Part shown: positions 22,580-35,275 of the stretch, piece after piece
How the letters are laid out: every line of letters begins with the position of its first letter
Position numbering within the stretch: position 1 is the stretch's first letter
NCBI GenBank assembly: GCA_009760885.1
Contig: CM019692.1
Span: 51,582,355-51,646,354, forward strand
Reading direction: 5' to 3'
From: Achatina immaculata
Taxonomy: Eukaryota; Mollusca; Gastropoda; Stylommatophora; Achatinidae
Length of the DNA stretch: 64,000 nt
The notes under the pieces: generated by a model
The model's input: only the letters and a program-made list of their open reading frames with translations
Databases searched by the model: none
Told to the model about the DNA's origin: nothing
Position numbers and translations under genes: made by a program

Positions 22580-22888
22580 CAGTTATTTTCAATCACTTTG
22601 GTTCTCTTAAGGGACAGTTATTTTCAATCACTTTGGTTCTCTTAAGGGACAGTTATTTTCAATCACTTTGGTTCTCTTAAGGGACAGTTATTTTCAATCA
22701 CTTTGGTTCTCTTAAGGGACAGTTATTTTCAATCACTTTGGTTCTCTTAAGGGACAGTTATTTTCAATCACTTTGGTTCTCTTAAGGGACAGTTATTTTC
22801 AATCACTTTGGTTCTCTTAAGGGACAGTTATTTTCAATCACTCTGGTTCTCTTAAGGGACAGTTATTTTCAATCACTTTGGTTCTCTT
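22580..22888 (+). repeat. 35-bp minisatellite, ~9 near-identical units
   Basis: Unit gggacagttattttcaatca ctttggttctcttaa, almost without variation, so a recent expansion. In CCT8 intron 4. Confidence 0.95.
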
Positions 22889-23499
22889 TCTTGTCCAGTG
22901 TCACTTGGTCAGCCTTTACAGCTATTTTTAATTTGACCATCCCCCTTTCTTCTCACTCGAGTTTTCCAGTATATGTCCTCATGTAATATGTTCAAAATTT
23001 TTGGTTATCTTTTTCTTACAGTTTTAATTCGTTCGTACTTTTCTCCTATGCTTACAAGAAAAAATACCTGTAAGTGTTACATTTTTTAAAATGGGAATTA
23101 TAAATCTTGGTAACTAAAATTTAAAAAAAAAAAAAAAAGTTCTTTTCGCATTTAGCTCCATTCTAATCTTAAAATTAAAGAAACAAAATCCTAACTGGTT
23201 CATATGTTCACCATCATCATTATCATTAAATACTACCGCTACAACAAAAAAGAAAATCTTACTAACAACTGATGAGGGACACTCAGGAAAATAAAAACAG
23301 CTAAAAATCTGAATGAATTAATATACACATGCCAAATTCAACATATAAAAAAATTAATAAAAACACTTATGCTCCACTTCTTTTGTACGTGTAGAGAAAC
23401 ATTTTATATAGTACCAACATTTCATTACATCATTTATTACCTGATAGAAATTTTGATGTCATAAATAAATAATTTAAAAGTAAGTTCTAAGACAGTTCA

Positions 23500-24440
23500 G
23501 TCTGTTTTGATGTCTGACACCATACTATGCAAGTGAGCAAGAAGGCTCGAGCATACAGTCCTGGAATAAATGGTGCTAACCTGATTTTGTGAAAAATTAA
23601 TGGAAGCAAATGCTATAAGGGGTCCATCAGGGGTGCATACTGTTGCCTTACTTATTTAACTTGTATACTGAAAATATAATGAGGAATGTTGGAGAAGATG
23701 TAGACAAAGAATATTACAATGCCATAACAATTGGAGGTTATGAAATACCAGAGATTAGATATGCTGTTGACATGTTATTACTGTTCACAACACAAAAAGG
23801 AATGGAAAAACTAATTATGTCAGTCCATAAGAATAGTGAAGAGCAAAACCTCTATCTTAATGCGAAAAAAACTAAATTGATGACAACTGACAAAACAAAT
23901 AAGGCAGTTAGAATATTTATCAATGAGGAAAAATTGGAAGAAGTGGAGAGTTTTGAATATCTTGGATCATTACTAACTAATAATGGAGATACAATGAGGG
24001 AAATTAAAAGGAGGACATCTATCGCTCTTCAAAAAGTAAAACAACTAAAGAAGTTGCAGAGAGGAACAGACAGAACTACAAAAATAAGACTTTTAAGGGC
24101 ATGCATCTTTTCCATCACAACATATGCCTGTGAAACCTGGACAAATATATCCATACTACAAGAACTTAATATTGAAGGCTGGCTGGCTAGTAAAGAGGAT
24201 TAAATAGAGAAAACTTAAATATTTTGGACACATTAAACGTCATGATAATTTTGAGAAGACTGTCTTGGAAGGGTACATAATGGGAAAAAGAAAGAGAAGA
24301 AAAAGACCAAGGCGAAGATGGCTGCAAGACATCGTTGATAATCTGCAAAGAGATGCATCAGCAGCAGGGCATCTTGCTTACAACTGAGAGGCCTACAGGA
24401 GAGCTGTTAGGAAGGCAAAGTTCTGCAAGGGACATGCAAA
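23500..24440 (+). mobile_element. LINE relic, RT palm to C terminus
   Basis: Frame 23,643-24,203 has HQGCILLPYLFNLYTENIMR, then IRYAVDMLLL at the place of the catalytic Y-A-D-D box (one Asp is Val), then FEYLGSLLTNNGDTMREIKR. Downstream, in another frame, GKRKRRKRPRRRWLQDI. Inactive by the catalytic substitution and stops. 5'-truncated. Confidence 0.82.
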
Positions 24441-24885
24441 TGACTGACTGACTGAAATGCTATAAAGAAGATCACATAAATGATCACTTGAAAAACATAC
24501 ACAAATGACAACTATAAATAAGCAAATAAAACTGTGTGACACTTATGCCTTTAAAAAAATATCTAGAAAGAAAAGGGTGGACCAACGAAATAAAGTGTCT
24601 AACATAGAAAAATAAGGAGCAAAGTTGGAATATAAAATTTATAATCTTATATGAAATTTGTTAATTTCACTTTATAGCCTTTCCAATCTTTAAAAAAAAA
24701 AAAAACTGAAGAAATGTAACTTGCAGATAAAAATTTTCTTTCATTCTGACAAGTCTTTACAATTTTTCATATGCTTACTTTTTTTTATTTCATGACATTA
24801 AATGTATGAATTGGTATCTTAACATATAAGAATTTTTAAAAATATAATAAATATTCATTTTCATCAGGAGCCATTTATATACATG
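24440..24885. other. AT-rich intronic sequence, nothing recognised
   Basis: CCT8 intron 4, between a LINE relic and a minisatellite; only homopolymer A runs seen. Confidence 0.5.
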
Positions 24886-24887
24886 AA

Positions 24888-25768
24888 CTCTGGCACTTGA
24901 CTGGAACCTCAGAGTCATGAACTCTGGCACTTGACTGGAACCTCAGAGTCATGAACTCCTGCACTTGACTGGAACCTCAGAGTCATGAACTCCTGCACTT
25001 GACTGGAACCTCAGAGTCATGAACTCCTGCACTTGACTGGAACCTCAGAGTCATGAACTCCTGCACTTGACTGGAACCTCAGAGTCACGAACTCCTGCAC
25101 TTGACTGGAACCTCAGAGTCATGAACTCCTGCACTTGACTGGAACCTCAGAGTCATGAACTCCTGCACTTGACTGGAACCTCAGAGTCATGAACTCTGGC
25201 ACTTGACTGGAACCTCAGAGTCATGAACTTCGGCACTTGACTGGAACCTCAGAGTCATGAACTCCTGCACTTGACTGGAACCTCAGAGTCATGAACTCTG
25301 GCACTTGACTGGAACCTCAGAGTCACGAACTCCGGCACTTGACTGGAACCTCAGAGTCACGAACTCCGGCACTTGACTGGAACCTCAGAGTCACGAACTC
25401 TGGCACTTGACTGGAACCTCAGAGTCATGAACTCTGGCACTTGACTGGAACCTCAGAGTCATGAACTCCTGCACTTGACTGGAACCTCAGAGTCATGAAC
25501 TCCGGCACTTGACTGGAACCTCAGAGTCATGAACTCCTGCACTTGACTGGAACCTCAGAGTCATGAACTCCTGCACTTGACTGGAACCTCAGAGTCATGA
25601 ACTCCTGCACCTGACTGGAACCTCAGAGTCATGAACTCTGGCACTTGACTGGAACCTCAGAGTCATGAACTCTGGCACTTGACTGGAACCTCAGAGTCAT
25701 GAACTCCTGCACTTGACTGGAACCTCAGAGTCATGAACTCCTGCACTTGACTGGAACCTCAGATTCAT
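24888..25768 (+). repeat. 34-bp minisatellite, ~26 units
   Basis: Unit catgaactcctgcacttgac tggaacctcagagt with variable ctc/ctgg and catg/cacg positions. Ends ~130 bp before the exon 4 boundary at 25,899. Confidence 0.95.
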
Positions 25769-25898
25769 GAGATTTTTCTTCAGAACAGGACAGAAAAATT
25801 TTCTGTTACCAAATGACTGTACCATGATGAACAAAAGATGAACTGAAAAAGCATGTATTGATTTGAAGGTGCTATATTTATAACAATTAAGAACTTGC

Positions 25899-25968
25899 CC
25901 GCCAGGATGTTCAGTGCCTTCTTGGCAGCCATTTCAAAACCTTCAGTAACTTCAGCCACAGACAGACC
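25899..25968 (-). CDS. CCT8: CCT8 exon 4
   Basis: 70 nt encoding GLSVAEVTEGFEMAAKKALN plus ILA and one base; human has GLSVSEVIEGYEIACRKAHE here. The acceptor is ctgcAG. The donor is GG|GCAAGT, a good GC-AG donor, and it phases with exon 5 through a split Gly codon. Confidence 0.88.
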
Positions 25969-26160
25969 CTGCAGATGTTGCAGAAATCATACACAAATGT
26001 TAGTTTCTTGTAAGTACAAAAGCTGAGTCGGTGGAGTGGGAGTTGAGGTGATGGAAGAAATTAGTCAGTCATACAGCAGAACCAGAGAAGGATTAATTTT
26101 AGGCGTAGTCAGATTAGTAAGCCGAAGCTAGCCCAGTTGTATGGATATGGTGTTAATGCT

Positions 26161-27766
26161 TATGTCTTGTCTTGTCTCGCCTCCTTCCTCATATACCTTT
26201 CGGTGTTGAGGGGACAAATAGATGTCTTGATAGGGCTCGACGATCTGCTTCATATAATGGAATATTTAATGCTGCTGTAATTTCCTCCCTCCATCTCCTG
26301 CATGAGCAGCCTCTTCCTCTGTTACCTACAGATCTTAGTGTGAATGTTGTCTGTGATATAATCTCTGGTGGTAACCATGTAACATGGCCAAACCATTTGA
26401 TTTGCTGTTTTTGGATATAGTGTAATACTGATGTTACTCCAACCTTTGCCTTGATGGTGTCATTTCTTATTTGGTCTCTTTTTGTCACATTTAGTATTCT
26501 CTTTAAACATTTCACTTCTGGCATGATGATTTTTCTTTTGTTCTTAGCTGTTAGTGTCTACGTTTGACATTGACAGCATAGAGTTAGGAGGAAAATTGTG
26601 TTGTACAGTGTCCTTTTTATATCAGTTGTGGTGTATTTTTTTTCAGTAAAAAAAGTAAATTGTCCAATGATCTGATTTGTTTTTATTCTCAATCTCAACA
26701 TCAACTGTCCCTGAGGATGATATTATGCTACCTAGGTATTTGAAATATTTCACTTGTTTCAAGTGCTGGTTGTCTAGGAAGATGTTTGTTTGGATTTCTT
26801 CACTTGCTATGGTCATGACTTCTGTTTTTTCAGCAGTGATCTTCATGTTGTGGCTTTTACATGCCCTTACTAAATTATCCATGTTCTGCTGTAGGTCTTT
26901 TTCTGATGTTGGTATAAGTGCTTGATCATCAACAAAAAGGAGTTTGATTATGGTCCTCCTATTGGGTATGTCTTCTGGAAGGTGCTGTGGGTTTATCAGC
27001 ATTCTTTCTGGGGTTGGGCTGTTGGGCAACTCTGTCGTGGAGTTTTTACTATGTATGTTAGCTTCTTTGCTATATTTTATATATTGTAATGCTTATATTT
27101 TCTTGATAGGCCAGCACACTAGATGGGTAATGTGGCATGGTCCAACAATCTTTTAGCTGTTAGTGTTCTGAAGCTTAGATCACTGTGGGACCTTTGCATT
27201 CAAAATTATGGGACGCTGGAACCACATGGGTTAAACTCGCTGTTTATTTACACATAACATCATCTTCTTCAATCATTATAGTACCTCTCCACTAAATCCA
27301 CCCCTTCTTACTTTTCAAACTTCCTCACAGCATCACTCTGCAACCCCGCTTACTTTTCAAACTTTCTCACAGCATCACTCTGCAACCCCGCTATTTTCTC
27401 TGCAACTCCTCTTCTCTGCAAGCCCTCTTCCCCAATCATCTGTTTCAATTTCTCCTAGCTAGGTCGGTATTGCATCACTCTCTCTCCCCTCCCCGGTTCC
27501 CCATCCACCACCCCCAGTTACAACCCACTGACCACATGTCACAGGTCTCTATTTAAACAGTCTCCACGTCCCACTAGATCCATTCCTGACACACACCGCC
27601 GGACAAGCCACACCTTGCAATTTACAGCTAAGTACTCTTTTAAAAAAAATTTTTTTTTTTATAGTATTCATGTGAATCTATACTTTATCTCCTCTCTCTA
27701 TTTCTTCGTCCTGTATGTTTTTGTATGATTAAGGCTCATGCCAAAACATCACAACTTTGTAATCAT
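26161..27766. repeat. 1.6-kb tandem duplication, copy 1
   Basis: Starts tatgtcttgtcttgtctcgc; the same text restarts 1,606 bp later. It includes LINE family B sequence and a 3' segment with a ribozyme-like motif. The copies are almost identical, with single-base indels. Confidence 0.94.
26163..27029 (-). mobile_element. LINE family B, RT fragment to 3' end
   Basis: Minus strand: LLFVDDQALIPTSEKDLQQN (RT catalytic box as FVDD), KYFKYLGSIISSSGTVDVEI, then further down IKWFGHVTWLPPEI and GRGCSCRRWREEI. Frames are interrupted. Repeated at 27,769-28,630. Confidence 0.8.
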
Positions 27767-29374
27767 TATGTCTTGTCTTGTCTCGCCTCCTTCCTCATAT
27801 ACCTTTCGGTGTTGAGGGGACAAATAGATGTCTTGATAGGGCTCGACGATCTGCTTCATATAATGGAATATTTAATGCTGCTGTAATTTCCTCCCTCCAT
27901 CTCCTGCATGAGCAGCCTCTTCCTCTGTTACCTACAGATCTTAGTGTGAATGTTGTCTGTGATATAATCTCTGGTGGTAACCATGTAACATGGCCAAACC
28001 ATTTGATTTGCTGTTTTTGGATATAGTGTAATACTGATGTTACTCCAACCTTTGCCTTGATGGTGTCATTTCTTATTTGGTCTCTTTTTGTCACATTTAG
28101 TATTCTCTTTAAACATTTCACTTCTGGCATGATGATTTTTCTTTTGTTCTTAGCTGTTAGTGTCTACGTTTGACATTGACAGCATAGAGTTAGGAGGAAA
28201 ATTGTGTTGTACAGTGTCCTTTTTATATCAGTTGTGGTGTATTTTTTTTCAGTAAAAAAAGTAAATTGTCCAATGATCTGATTTGTTTTTATTCTCAATC
28301 TCAACATCAACTGTCCCTGAGGATGATATTATGCTACCTAGGTATTTGAAATATTTCACTTGTTTCAAGTGCTGGTTGTCTAGGAAGATGTTTGTTTGGA
28401 TTTCTTCACTTGCTATGGTCATGACTTCTGTTTTTTTCAGCAGTGATCTTCATGTTGTGGCTTTTACATGCCCTTACTAAATTATCCATGTTCTGCTGTA
28501 GGTCTTTTTCTGATGTTGGTATAAGTGCTTGATCATCAACAAAAAGGAGTTTGATTATGGTCCTCCTATTGGGTATGTCTTCTGGAAGGTGCTGTGGGTT
28601 TATCAGCATTCTTTCTGGGTTGGGCTGTTGGGCAACTCTGTCGTGGAGTTTTTACTATGTATGTTAGCTTCTTTGCTATATTTTATATATTGTAATGCTT
28701 ATATTTTCTTGATAGGCCAGCACACTAGATGGGTAATGTGGCATGGTCCAACAATCTTTTAGCTGTTTAGTGTTCTGAAGCTTAGATCACTGTGGGACCT
28801 TTGCATTCAAAATTATGGGACGCTGGAACCACATGGGTTAAACTCGCTGTTTATTTACACATAACATCATCTTCTTCAATCATTATAGTACCTCTCCACT
28901 AAATCCACCCCTTCTTACTTTTCAAACTTCCTCACAGCATCACTCTGCAACCCCGCTTACTTTTCAAACTTTCTCACAGCATCACTCTGCAACCCCGCTA
29001 TTTTCTCTGCAACTCCTCTTCTCTGCAAGCCCTCTTCCCCAATCATCTGTTTCAATTTCTCCTAGCTAGGTCGGTATTGCATCACTCTCTCTCCCCTCCC
29101 CGGTTCCCCATCCACCACCCCCAGTTACAACCCACTGACCACATGTCACAGGTCTCTATTTAAACAGTCTCCACGTCCCACTAGATCCATTCCTGACACA
29201 CACCGCCGGACAAGCCACACCTTGCAATTTACAGCTAAGTACTCTTTTAAAAAAAATTTTTTTTTTTATAGTATTCATGTGAATCTATACTTTATCTCCT
29301 CTCTCTATTTCTTCGTCCTGTATGTTTTTGTATGATTAAGGCTCATGCCAAAACATCACAACTTTGTAATCATT
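27767..29374. repeat. 1.6-kb tandem duplication, copy 2
   Basis: Direct repeat of 26,161-27,766; the right part also forms the left part of the next (2,045-bp) duplication. Confidence 0.94.
27769..28630 (-). mobile_element. LINE family B, duplicate copy
   Basis: Copy of 26,163-27,029 through the 1.6-kb duplication. One extra T at ~28,437 shifts the frame just after the KITAEK motif. Confidence 0.8.
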
Positions 29375-29399
29375 AAGTAATAAAGCTGCTCCTACTTTT

Positions 29400-29765
29400 T
29401 TCCTATTTTATACATTGTGGGACCTTTGAGATGGTTAGCTTGTCTTGCACTTGATGTTCATTATTTAGCAAATGCAGCAAAGATGGAACTTGAGTTTTTT
29501 CCTACTCATGCCTTGGACATGTTGTCCACATTTCAGGTCTGTATAAGAGTGTTTGTTAAACACACAGGTCTGATAAACCAGAACATTTGTCTTCAATGTT
29601 AGCTTTCTGTTGTTCTTTGCCCTTTTCATTAGTTTGCCACATGTGATTGCTGCCATTTTTACTTATACACTGATTACTGATTTTTGTTTCATCTAGAGAG
29701 AAGGTGGTCATAGCTGTAGATCCAAAATAGCTGAACCTGTCCACTGATTCAAGCAAGTTTTCTTT
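29400..29765 (-). mobile_element. Decayed LINE C-terminal fragment
   Basis: Minus strand: LESVDRFSYFGSTAMTTFSL matches the conserved LINE block F-x-Y-L-G-S; the rest is eroded. Duplicate at 31,445-31,810. Confidence 0.6.
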
Positions 29766-30148
29766 TAGTTATACTGCTTTCTTGTGCTTTGTTGAAGAAT
29801 CACTGCCTTATTGATTCAATATTTACTGTTAGTGAAAATATATCACATACTCTGAAAGCACCATATACCAATGACTGCAGTATAATCTTGCTGTGAGTAT
29901 AAGCACAACCTCCCTGATTATGGAATCAGTTGGTTTTGTCTCTTCTTTATGTAATGCTAAGTTGACAATAAATAAATGCTCTTTACTGTCAGCACCTCAA
30001 AATCAAAACTGATGTCAGTATTTTAACATTTTATGTTGAAATAGTTTTTAAATGATTCTATTTTTCCTTTCTGCTGCAAGACATTAAAAGAAAATATCTC
30101 ACCACTGTAAGAATATAAAGGCAAACATCTCATACATAAAAGTCTCAC

Positions 30149-30360
30149 CATTCTCAGAAGATCCTCGGCATTCTCTAACAATGCTCCTGCAAAACCTATA
30201 ACAAAGTTGGTTCCATCTCCACACTCCAGTTCCTGTTGCTCTGATGCCAAGACAAGAATCTTGGCTGCAGGATGCTCAACATCCAGTTCACGCAGAATTG
30301 TAGCAGCATCGTTTGTAACAAACAGCTTCTCCAGGTGATTAATTACCATTTTATTTTGAC
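30149..30360 (-). CDS. CCT8: CCT8 exon 3, downstream copy with intact donor
   Basis: Encodes codons 51-121, with the conserved VINHLEKLFVTNDAAT stretch and GDGTN, which belong to the chaperonin ATP site. The acceptor ctAG and donor ATG|GTGAGA fit the next exon in phase 0. Substitutions relative to recalled relatives include Gln where Met usually follows GPxG, and Gly in VIGFAG where Val or Leu is usual. Confidence 0.9.
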
Positions 30361-31444
30361 CTAGTTGATTGAAAAAAAAAAAAACCCTACTGATGATACA
30401 TACAGACTTCGAAGATAAAATCATGATGTAGGGATCAAACATACATATTTTAATTGCATACATCTTGGAAAAACAGGACTGGGTATTACAACTGATGCTG
30501 GTATCTTCTTACAGAAGGCTGTAAGCTGGAGACCTGCTACTGTGCCTCAAGTCATTTCTGTTGTAAATTAAGGCACCTGACAATTGTGCTGAGGAAAGAT
30601 GACCATGAAGATAAAAAAACCTGTATGCATGGTGAGGGACACTGGACTGCAATTTATACACAGCTGTCAGTGCAGAAGATAAAATATCACACAAAAACCA
30701 CACTTGTGATTAAAGGACAATATCAAAATCTATGGCAAGTAAACAATTTTAGACATGCAGAGATTATCAGATAAATGGTATATAATCCCCATGGAATCAG
30801 TGCTACTATAAAAAAAAAAGAATTGATAAAGCCAATGTCTTATTAATCAAATTTAGAATTCTAAATAAATTAAAAGATATTCTCTTGCACAAAAAAATGA
30901 ATACTTTGTTAAAAAAACAGGCAACACATGAAGAAATATTACATTATATAGCTGCCAGGTCAACAAGGTCTTTCTGCCAGTGCTTCCACAAGGTGGCATA
31001 TGGCAGAGCAACCTCAGCTGTTAACATCTGAAAAAGCCCCGCTATTTTCTCTGCAACCCCTCTTCTCTGCAACCCCTCTTCCCCAATCATCTGTTTCAAT
31101 TTCTCCTAGCTAGGTCGGTATTGCATCACTCTCTCTCCCCTCCCCGGTTCCCCATCCACCACCCCCAGTTACAACCCACTGACCACATGTCACAGGTCTC
31201 TATTTAAACAGTCTCCACGTCCCACTAGATCCATTCCTGACACACACCGCCGGACAAGCCACACCTTGCAATTTACAGCTAAGTACTCTTTTAAAAAAAA
31301 ATTTTTTTTTTTATAGTATTCATGTGAATCTATACTTTATCTCCTCTCTCTATTTCTTCGTCCTGTATGTTTTTGTATGATTAAGGCTCACGCCAAAACG
31401 TCACAACTTTGTAATCATTAAGTAATAAAGCTGCTCCTACTTTT

Positions 31445-31810
31445 TTCCTATTTTATACATTGTGGGACCTTTGAGATGGTTAGCTTGTCTTGCACTTGAT
31501 GTTCATTATTTAGCAAATGCAGCAAAGATGGAACTTGAGTTTTTTCCTTCTCATGCCTTGAATATATTGTCCACATTTCAGGTCCGTATAAGAGTGTTTG
31601 TTAAACACACAGGTCTGATAAACCAGAACATTTGTCTTCAAAGTTAGCTTTCTGTTGTTCTTTGCCCTTTTCATTAGTTTGCCAAATGTGATAGCTGCCA
31701 TTTTTACTTATACACTGATTACTGATTTTTGTTTCATCTAGAGAGAAGGTGGTCATAGCTGTAGATCCAAAATAGCTGAACCTGTCCACTGATTCAAGCA
31801 AGTTTTCTTT
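31445..31810 (-). mobile_element. Decayed LINE C-terminal fragment (duplicate)
   Basis: Copy of 29,400-29,765 carried by the 2.05-kb duplication. Confidence 0.6.
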
Positions 31811-32193
31811 TAGTTATACTGGTTTGTTGTGCTTTGTTGAAGAATCACTGCCTTATTGATTCAATATTTACTGTTAGTGAAAATATATCACATACTCTGA
31901 AAGCACCATATACCAATGACTGCAGTATAATCTTGCTGTGAGTATAAGCACAACCTCCCTGATTATGGAATCAGTTGGTTTTGTCTCTTCTCTATGTAAT
32001 GCTAAGTTGACAATAAATAAATGCTCTTTACTGTCAGCACCTCAAAATCAAAACTGATGTCAGTATTTTAACATTTTATGTTGAAATAGTTTTTAAATGA
32101 TTCTATTTTTCCTTTCTGCTGCAAGACATTAAAAGAAAATATCTTACCACTGTAAGAATATAAAGGCAAACATCTCATACATAAAAGTCTCAT

Positions 32194-32405
32194 CATTCTC
32201 AGAAGATCCTCGGCATTCTCTAACAATGCTCCTGCAAAACCTATAACAAAGTTGGTTCCATCTCCACACTCCAGTTCCTGCTGCTCTGATGCCAAGACAA
32301 GAATCTTGGCTGCAGGATGCTCAACATCCAGTTCACGCAGAATTGTAGCAGCATCGTTTGTAACAAACAGCTTCTCCAGGTGATTAATTACCATTTTATT
32401 TTGAC
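32194..32405 (-). pseudogene. CCT8: CCT8 exon 3, upstream copy with lost splice donor
   Basis: 212 nt, encoding QNKMVINHLEKLFVTNDAAT through GDGTNF to AEDLLRM, like the copy 2,045 bp away. The acceptor ctAG is intact, but the base after the exon is A (ATGAGA) where the other copy has GTGAGA. The canonical donor is therefore gone and normal splicing of this copy is unlikely. Confidence 0.85.
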
Positions 32406-33164
32406 CTAGTTGATTGAAAAAAAAAAAACCCTACTGATGATACATACAGACTTCGAAGATAAAATCATGATGTAGGGATCAAACATACATATTTTAATTG
32501 CATACATCTTGGAAAAACAGGACTGGGTATTACAACTGATGCTGGTATCTTCTCACAGAAGGCTGTGAGCTGGAGACCTGCTACTGTGCCTCAAGTCATT
32601 TCTGTTGTAAATTAAGGCACCTGACAATTGTGCTGAGGAAAGATGACCATGAAGATAAAAAAACCTGTATGCATGGTGAGGGACACTGGACTGCAATTTA
32701 TACACAGCTGTCAGTGCAGAAGATAAAATATCACACAAAAACCACACTCGTGATTAAAGAACAATATCAAAATCTATGGCAAGTGAACAATTTTAGACAT
32801 GCAGAGATTATCAGATAAATGGTATATAATCCCTATGGAATCAGTGCTACTATAAAAAAAAAAGAATTGATAAACCCAATGTCTTATTAATCAAATTTAG
32901 AATTCTAAATAAATTAAAAGATATTCTCTTGCACAAAAAATGAATACTTTGTTAAAAAAGCAGGCAACACATGAAGAAATATTACATTATATAGCTGCCA
33001 GGTCAACAAGGTCTTTCTGCCAGTGCTTCCACAAGGTGGCATATGGCAGAGCAACCTCAGTTGTTAACATCTGAAAAAGCACCAGCAATACTGAAACAAA
33101 TACCGCAGCTTCCTTTAGATAAATGTTAGTGGAAAAAAACATATTCAAATCAAATGGAATGTAA

Positions 33165-35275
33165 GCATGGTCAGCTCTGCTCCTAGCTGTAAGCGTGGTC
33201 AGCTCTGTTCCTAGCTGTAAGCGTGGTCAGCTCTGTTCCTAGCTGTAAGCGTGGTCAGCCCTGCTCCTAGCTGTAAGCGTGGTCAGCCCTGCTCCTAGCT
33301 GTAAGCCTGGTCAGCTCTGTTCCTAGCTGTAAGCGTGGTCAGCCCTGTTCCTAGCTGTAAGCGTGGTCAGCTCTGTTCCTAGCTGTAAGCGTGGTCAGCC
33401 CTGTTCCTAGCTGTAAGCGTGGTCAGCCCTGTTCCTAGCTGTAAGCGTGGTCAGCCCTGTTCCTAGCTGTAAGCGTGGTCAGCCCTGTTCCTAGCTGTAA
33501 GCGTGGTCAGCTCTGCTCCTAGCTGTAAGCGTGGTCAGCTCTGCTCCTAGCTGTAAGCGTGGTCAGCCCTGCTCCTAGCTGTAAGCGTGGTCAGCCTGCT
33601 CCTAGCTGTAAGCGTGGTCAGCTCTGCTCCTAGCTGTAAGCGTGGTCAGCCCTGCTCCTAGCTGTAAGCGTGGTCAGCTCTGCTCCTAGCTGTAAGCGTG
33701 GTCAGCCCTGCTCCTAGCTGTAAGCGTGGTCAGCCCTGCCTAGCTGTAAGCGTGGTCAGCCATGCTCCTAGCTGTAAGCGTGGTCAGCCTGCTCCTAGCT
33801 GTAAGCGTGGTCAGCCCTGCTCCTAGCTGTAAGCGTGGTCAGCCCTGCCTAGCTGTAAGCGTGGTCAGCCCTGCTCCTAGCTGTAAGCGTGGTCAGCCCT
33901 GTTCCTAGCTGTAAGCGTGGTCAGCCCTGTTCCTAGCTGTAAGCGTGGTCAGCCCTGCCTAGCTGTAAGCGTGGTCAGCCCTGCTCCTAGCTGTAAGCGT
34001 GGTCAGCCTGCTCCTAGCTGTAAGCGTGGTCAGCCCTGCTCCTAGCTGTAAGCGTGGTCAGCCTGCTCCTAGCTGTAAGCGTGGTCAGCCCTGCTCCTAG
34101 CTGTAAGCGTGGTCAGCCCTGCTCTAGCTGTAAGCGTGGTCAGCCCTGCTCTAGCTGTAAGCGTGGTCAGCCCTGCTCCTAGCTGTAAGCGTGGTCAGCC
34201 CTGCTCCTAGCTGTAAGCGTGGTCAGCCCTGCTCCTAGCTGTAAGCGTGGTCAGCCCTGCTCCTAGCTGTAAGCGTGGTCAGCCTGCTCCTAGCTGTAAG
34301 CGTGGTCAGCCCTGCCTAGCTGTAAGCGTGGTCAGCCCTGCTCTAGCTGTAAGCGTGGTCAGCCCTGCTCCTAGCTGTAAGCGTGGTCAGCCTGCTCCTA
34401 GCTGTAAGCGTGGTCAGCCCTGCTCCTAGCTGTAAGCGTGGTCAGCCCTGCTCCTAGCTGTAAGCGTGGTCAGCCCTGCTCCTAGCTGTAAGCGTGGTCA
34501 GCCCTGCTCCTAGCTGTAAGCGTGGTCAGCCCTGCTCCTAGCTGTAAGCGTGGTCAGCCCTGCTCCTAGCTGTAAGCGTGGTCAGCCCTGCTCCTAGCTG
34601 TAAGCGTGGTCAGCCCTGCTCCTAGCTGTAAGCGTGGTCAGCCCTGCTCCTAGCTGTAAGCGTGGTCAGCCCTGCTCCTAGCTGTAAGCGTGGTCAGCCT
34701 GCTCCTAGCTGTAAGCGTGGTCAGCCCTGCTCCTAGCTGTAAGCGTGGTCAGCCCTGCTCCTAGCTGTAAGCGTGGTCAGCCCTGCTCCTAGCTGTAAGC
34801 GTGGTCAGCCCTGCTCCTAGCTGTAAGCGTGGTCAGCCCTGCTCCTAGCTGTAAGCGTGGTCAGCCCTGCTCCTAGCTGTAAGCGTGGTCAGCCCTGCTC
34901 CTAGCTGTAAGCGTGGTCAGCCCTGCTCCTAGCTGTAAGCGTGGTCAGCCCTGCTCCTAGCTGTAAGCGTGGTCAGCCCTGTTCCTAGCTGTAAGCGTGG
35001 TCAGCCCTGCTCCTAGCTGTAAGCGTGGTCAGCCCTGCTCCTAGCTGTAAGCGTGGTCAGCCCTGCTCTAGCTGTAAGCGTGGTCAGCCTGCTCCTAGCT
35101 GTAAGCGTGGTCAGCCCTGCTCCTAGCTGTAAGCGTGGTCAGCCCTGCTCTAGCTGTAAGCGTGGTCAGCTCTGTTCCTAGCTGTAAGCGTGGTCAGCCC
35201 TGCTCCTAGCTGTAAACGTGGTCAGCTCTGTTCCTAGCTGTAAGCGTGGTCAGCTCTGTTCCTAGCTGTAAGCGC
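33165..35275 (+). repeat. 28-bp minisatellite, ~75 units
   Basis: Unit gtaagcgtggtcagccctgc tcctagct with common variants (ctctgttcct, cctgctcct, ccctgcct). Lies in CCT8 intron 2 between exon 3 and exon 2A. It is the longest array in the window. Confidence 0.97.

Larger units (their letters stand above)
28993..31036. repeat. 2.05-kb tandem duplication, copy 1 (contains CCT8 exon 3)
   Basis: Starts ccccgctattttctctgcaa and ends at aacatctgaaaaagc; the same sequence restarts at 31,037. It overlaps the right part of the 1.6-kb duplication, so the two duplications happened in sequence. Confidence 0.93.
31037..33080. repeat. 2.05-kb tandem duplication, copy 2 (contains donor-dead exon 3)
   Basis: Direct repeat of 28,993-31,036 with offset 2,045, differing at scattered positions including the exon 3 donor. 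Confidence 0.93.

Noticed and set aside
33165..35275. CRISPR-like regular repeat array
   Set aside because: Units are contiguous with no unique spacers, and the host is a eukaryote; it is a minisatellite. The same holds for the other arrays.
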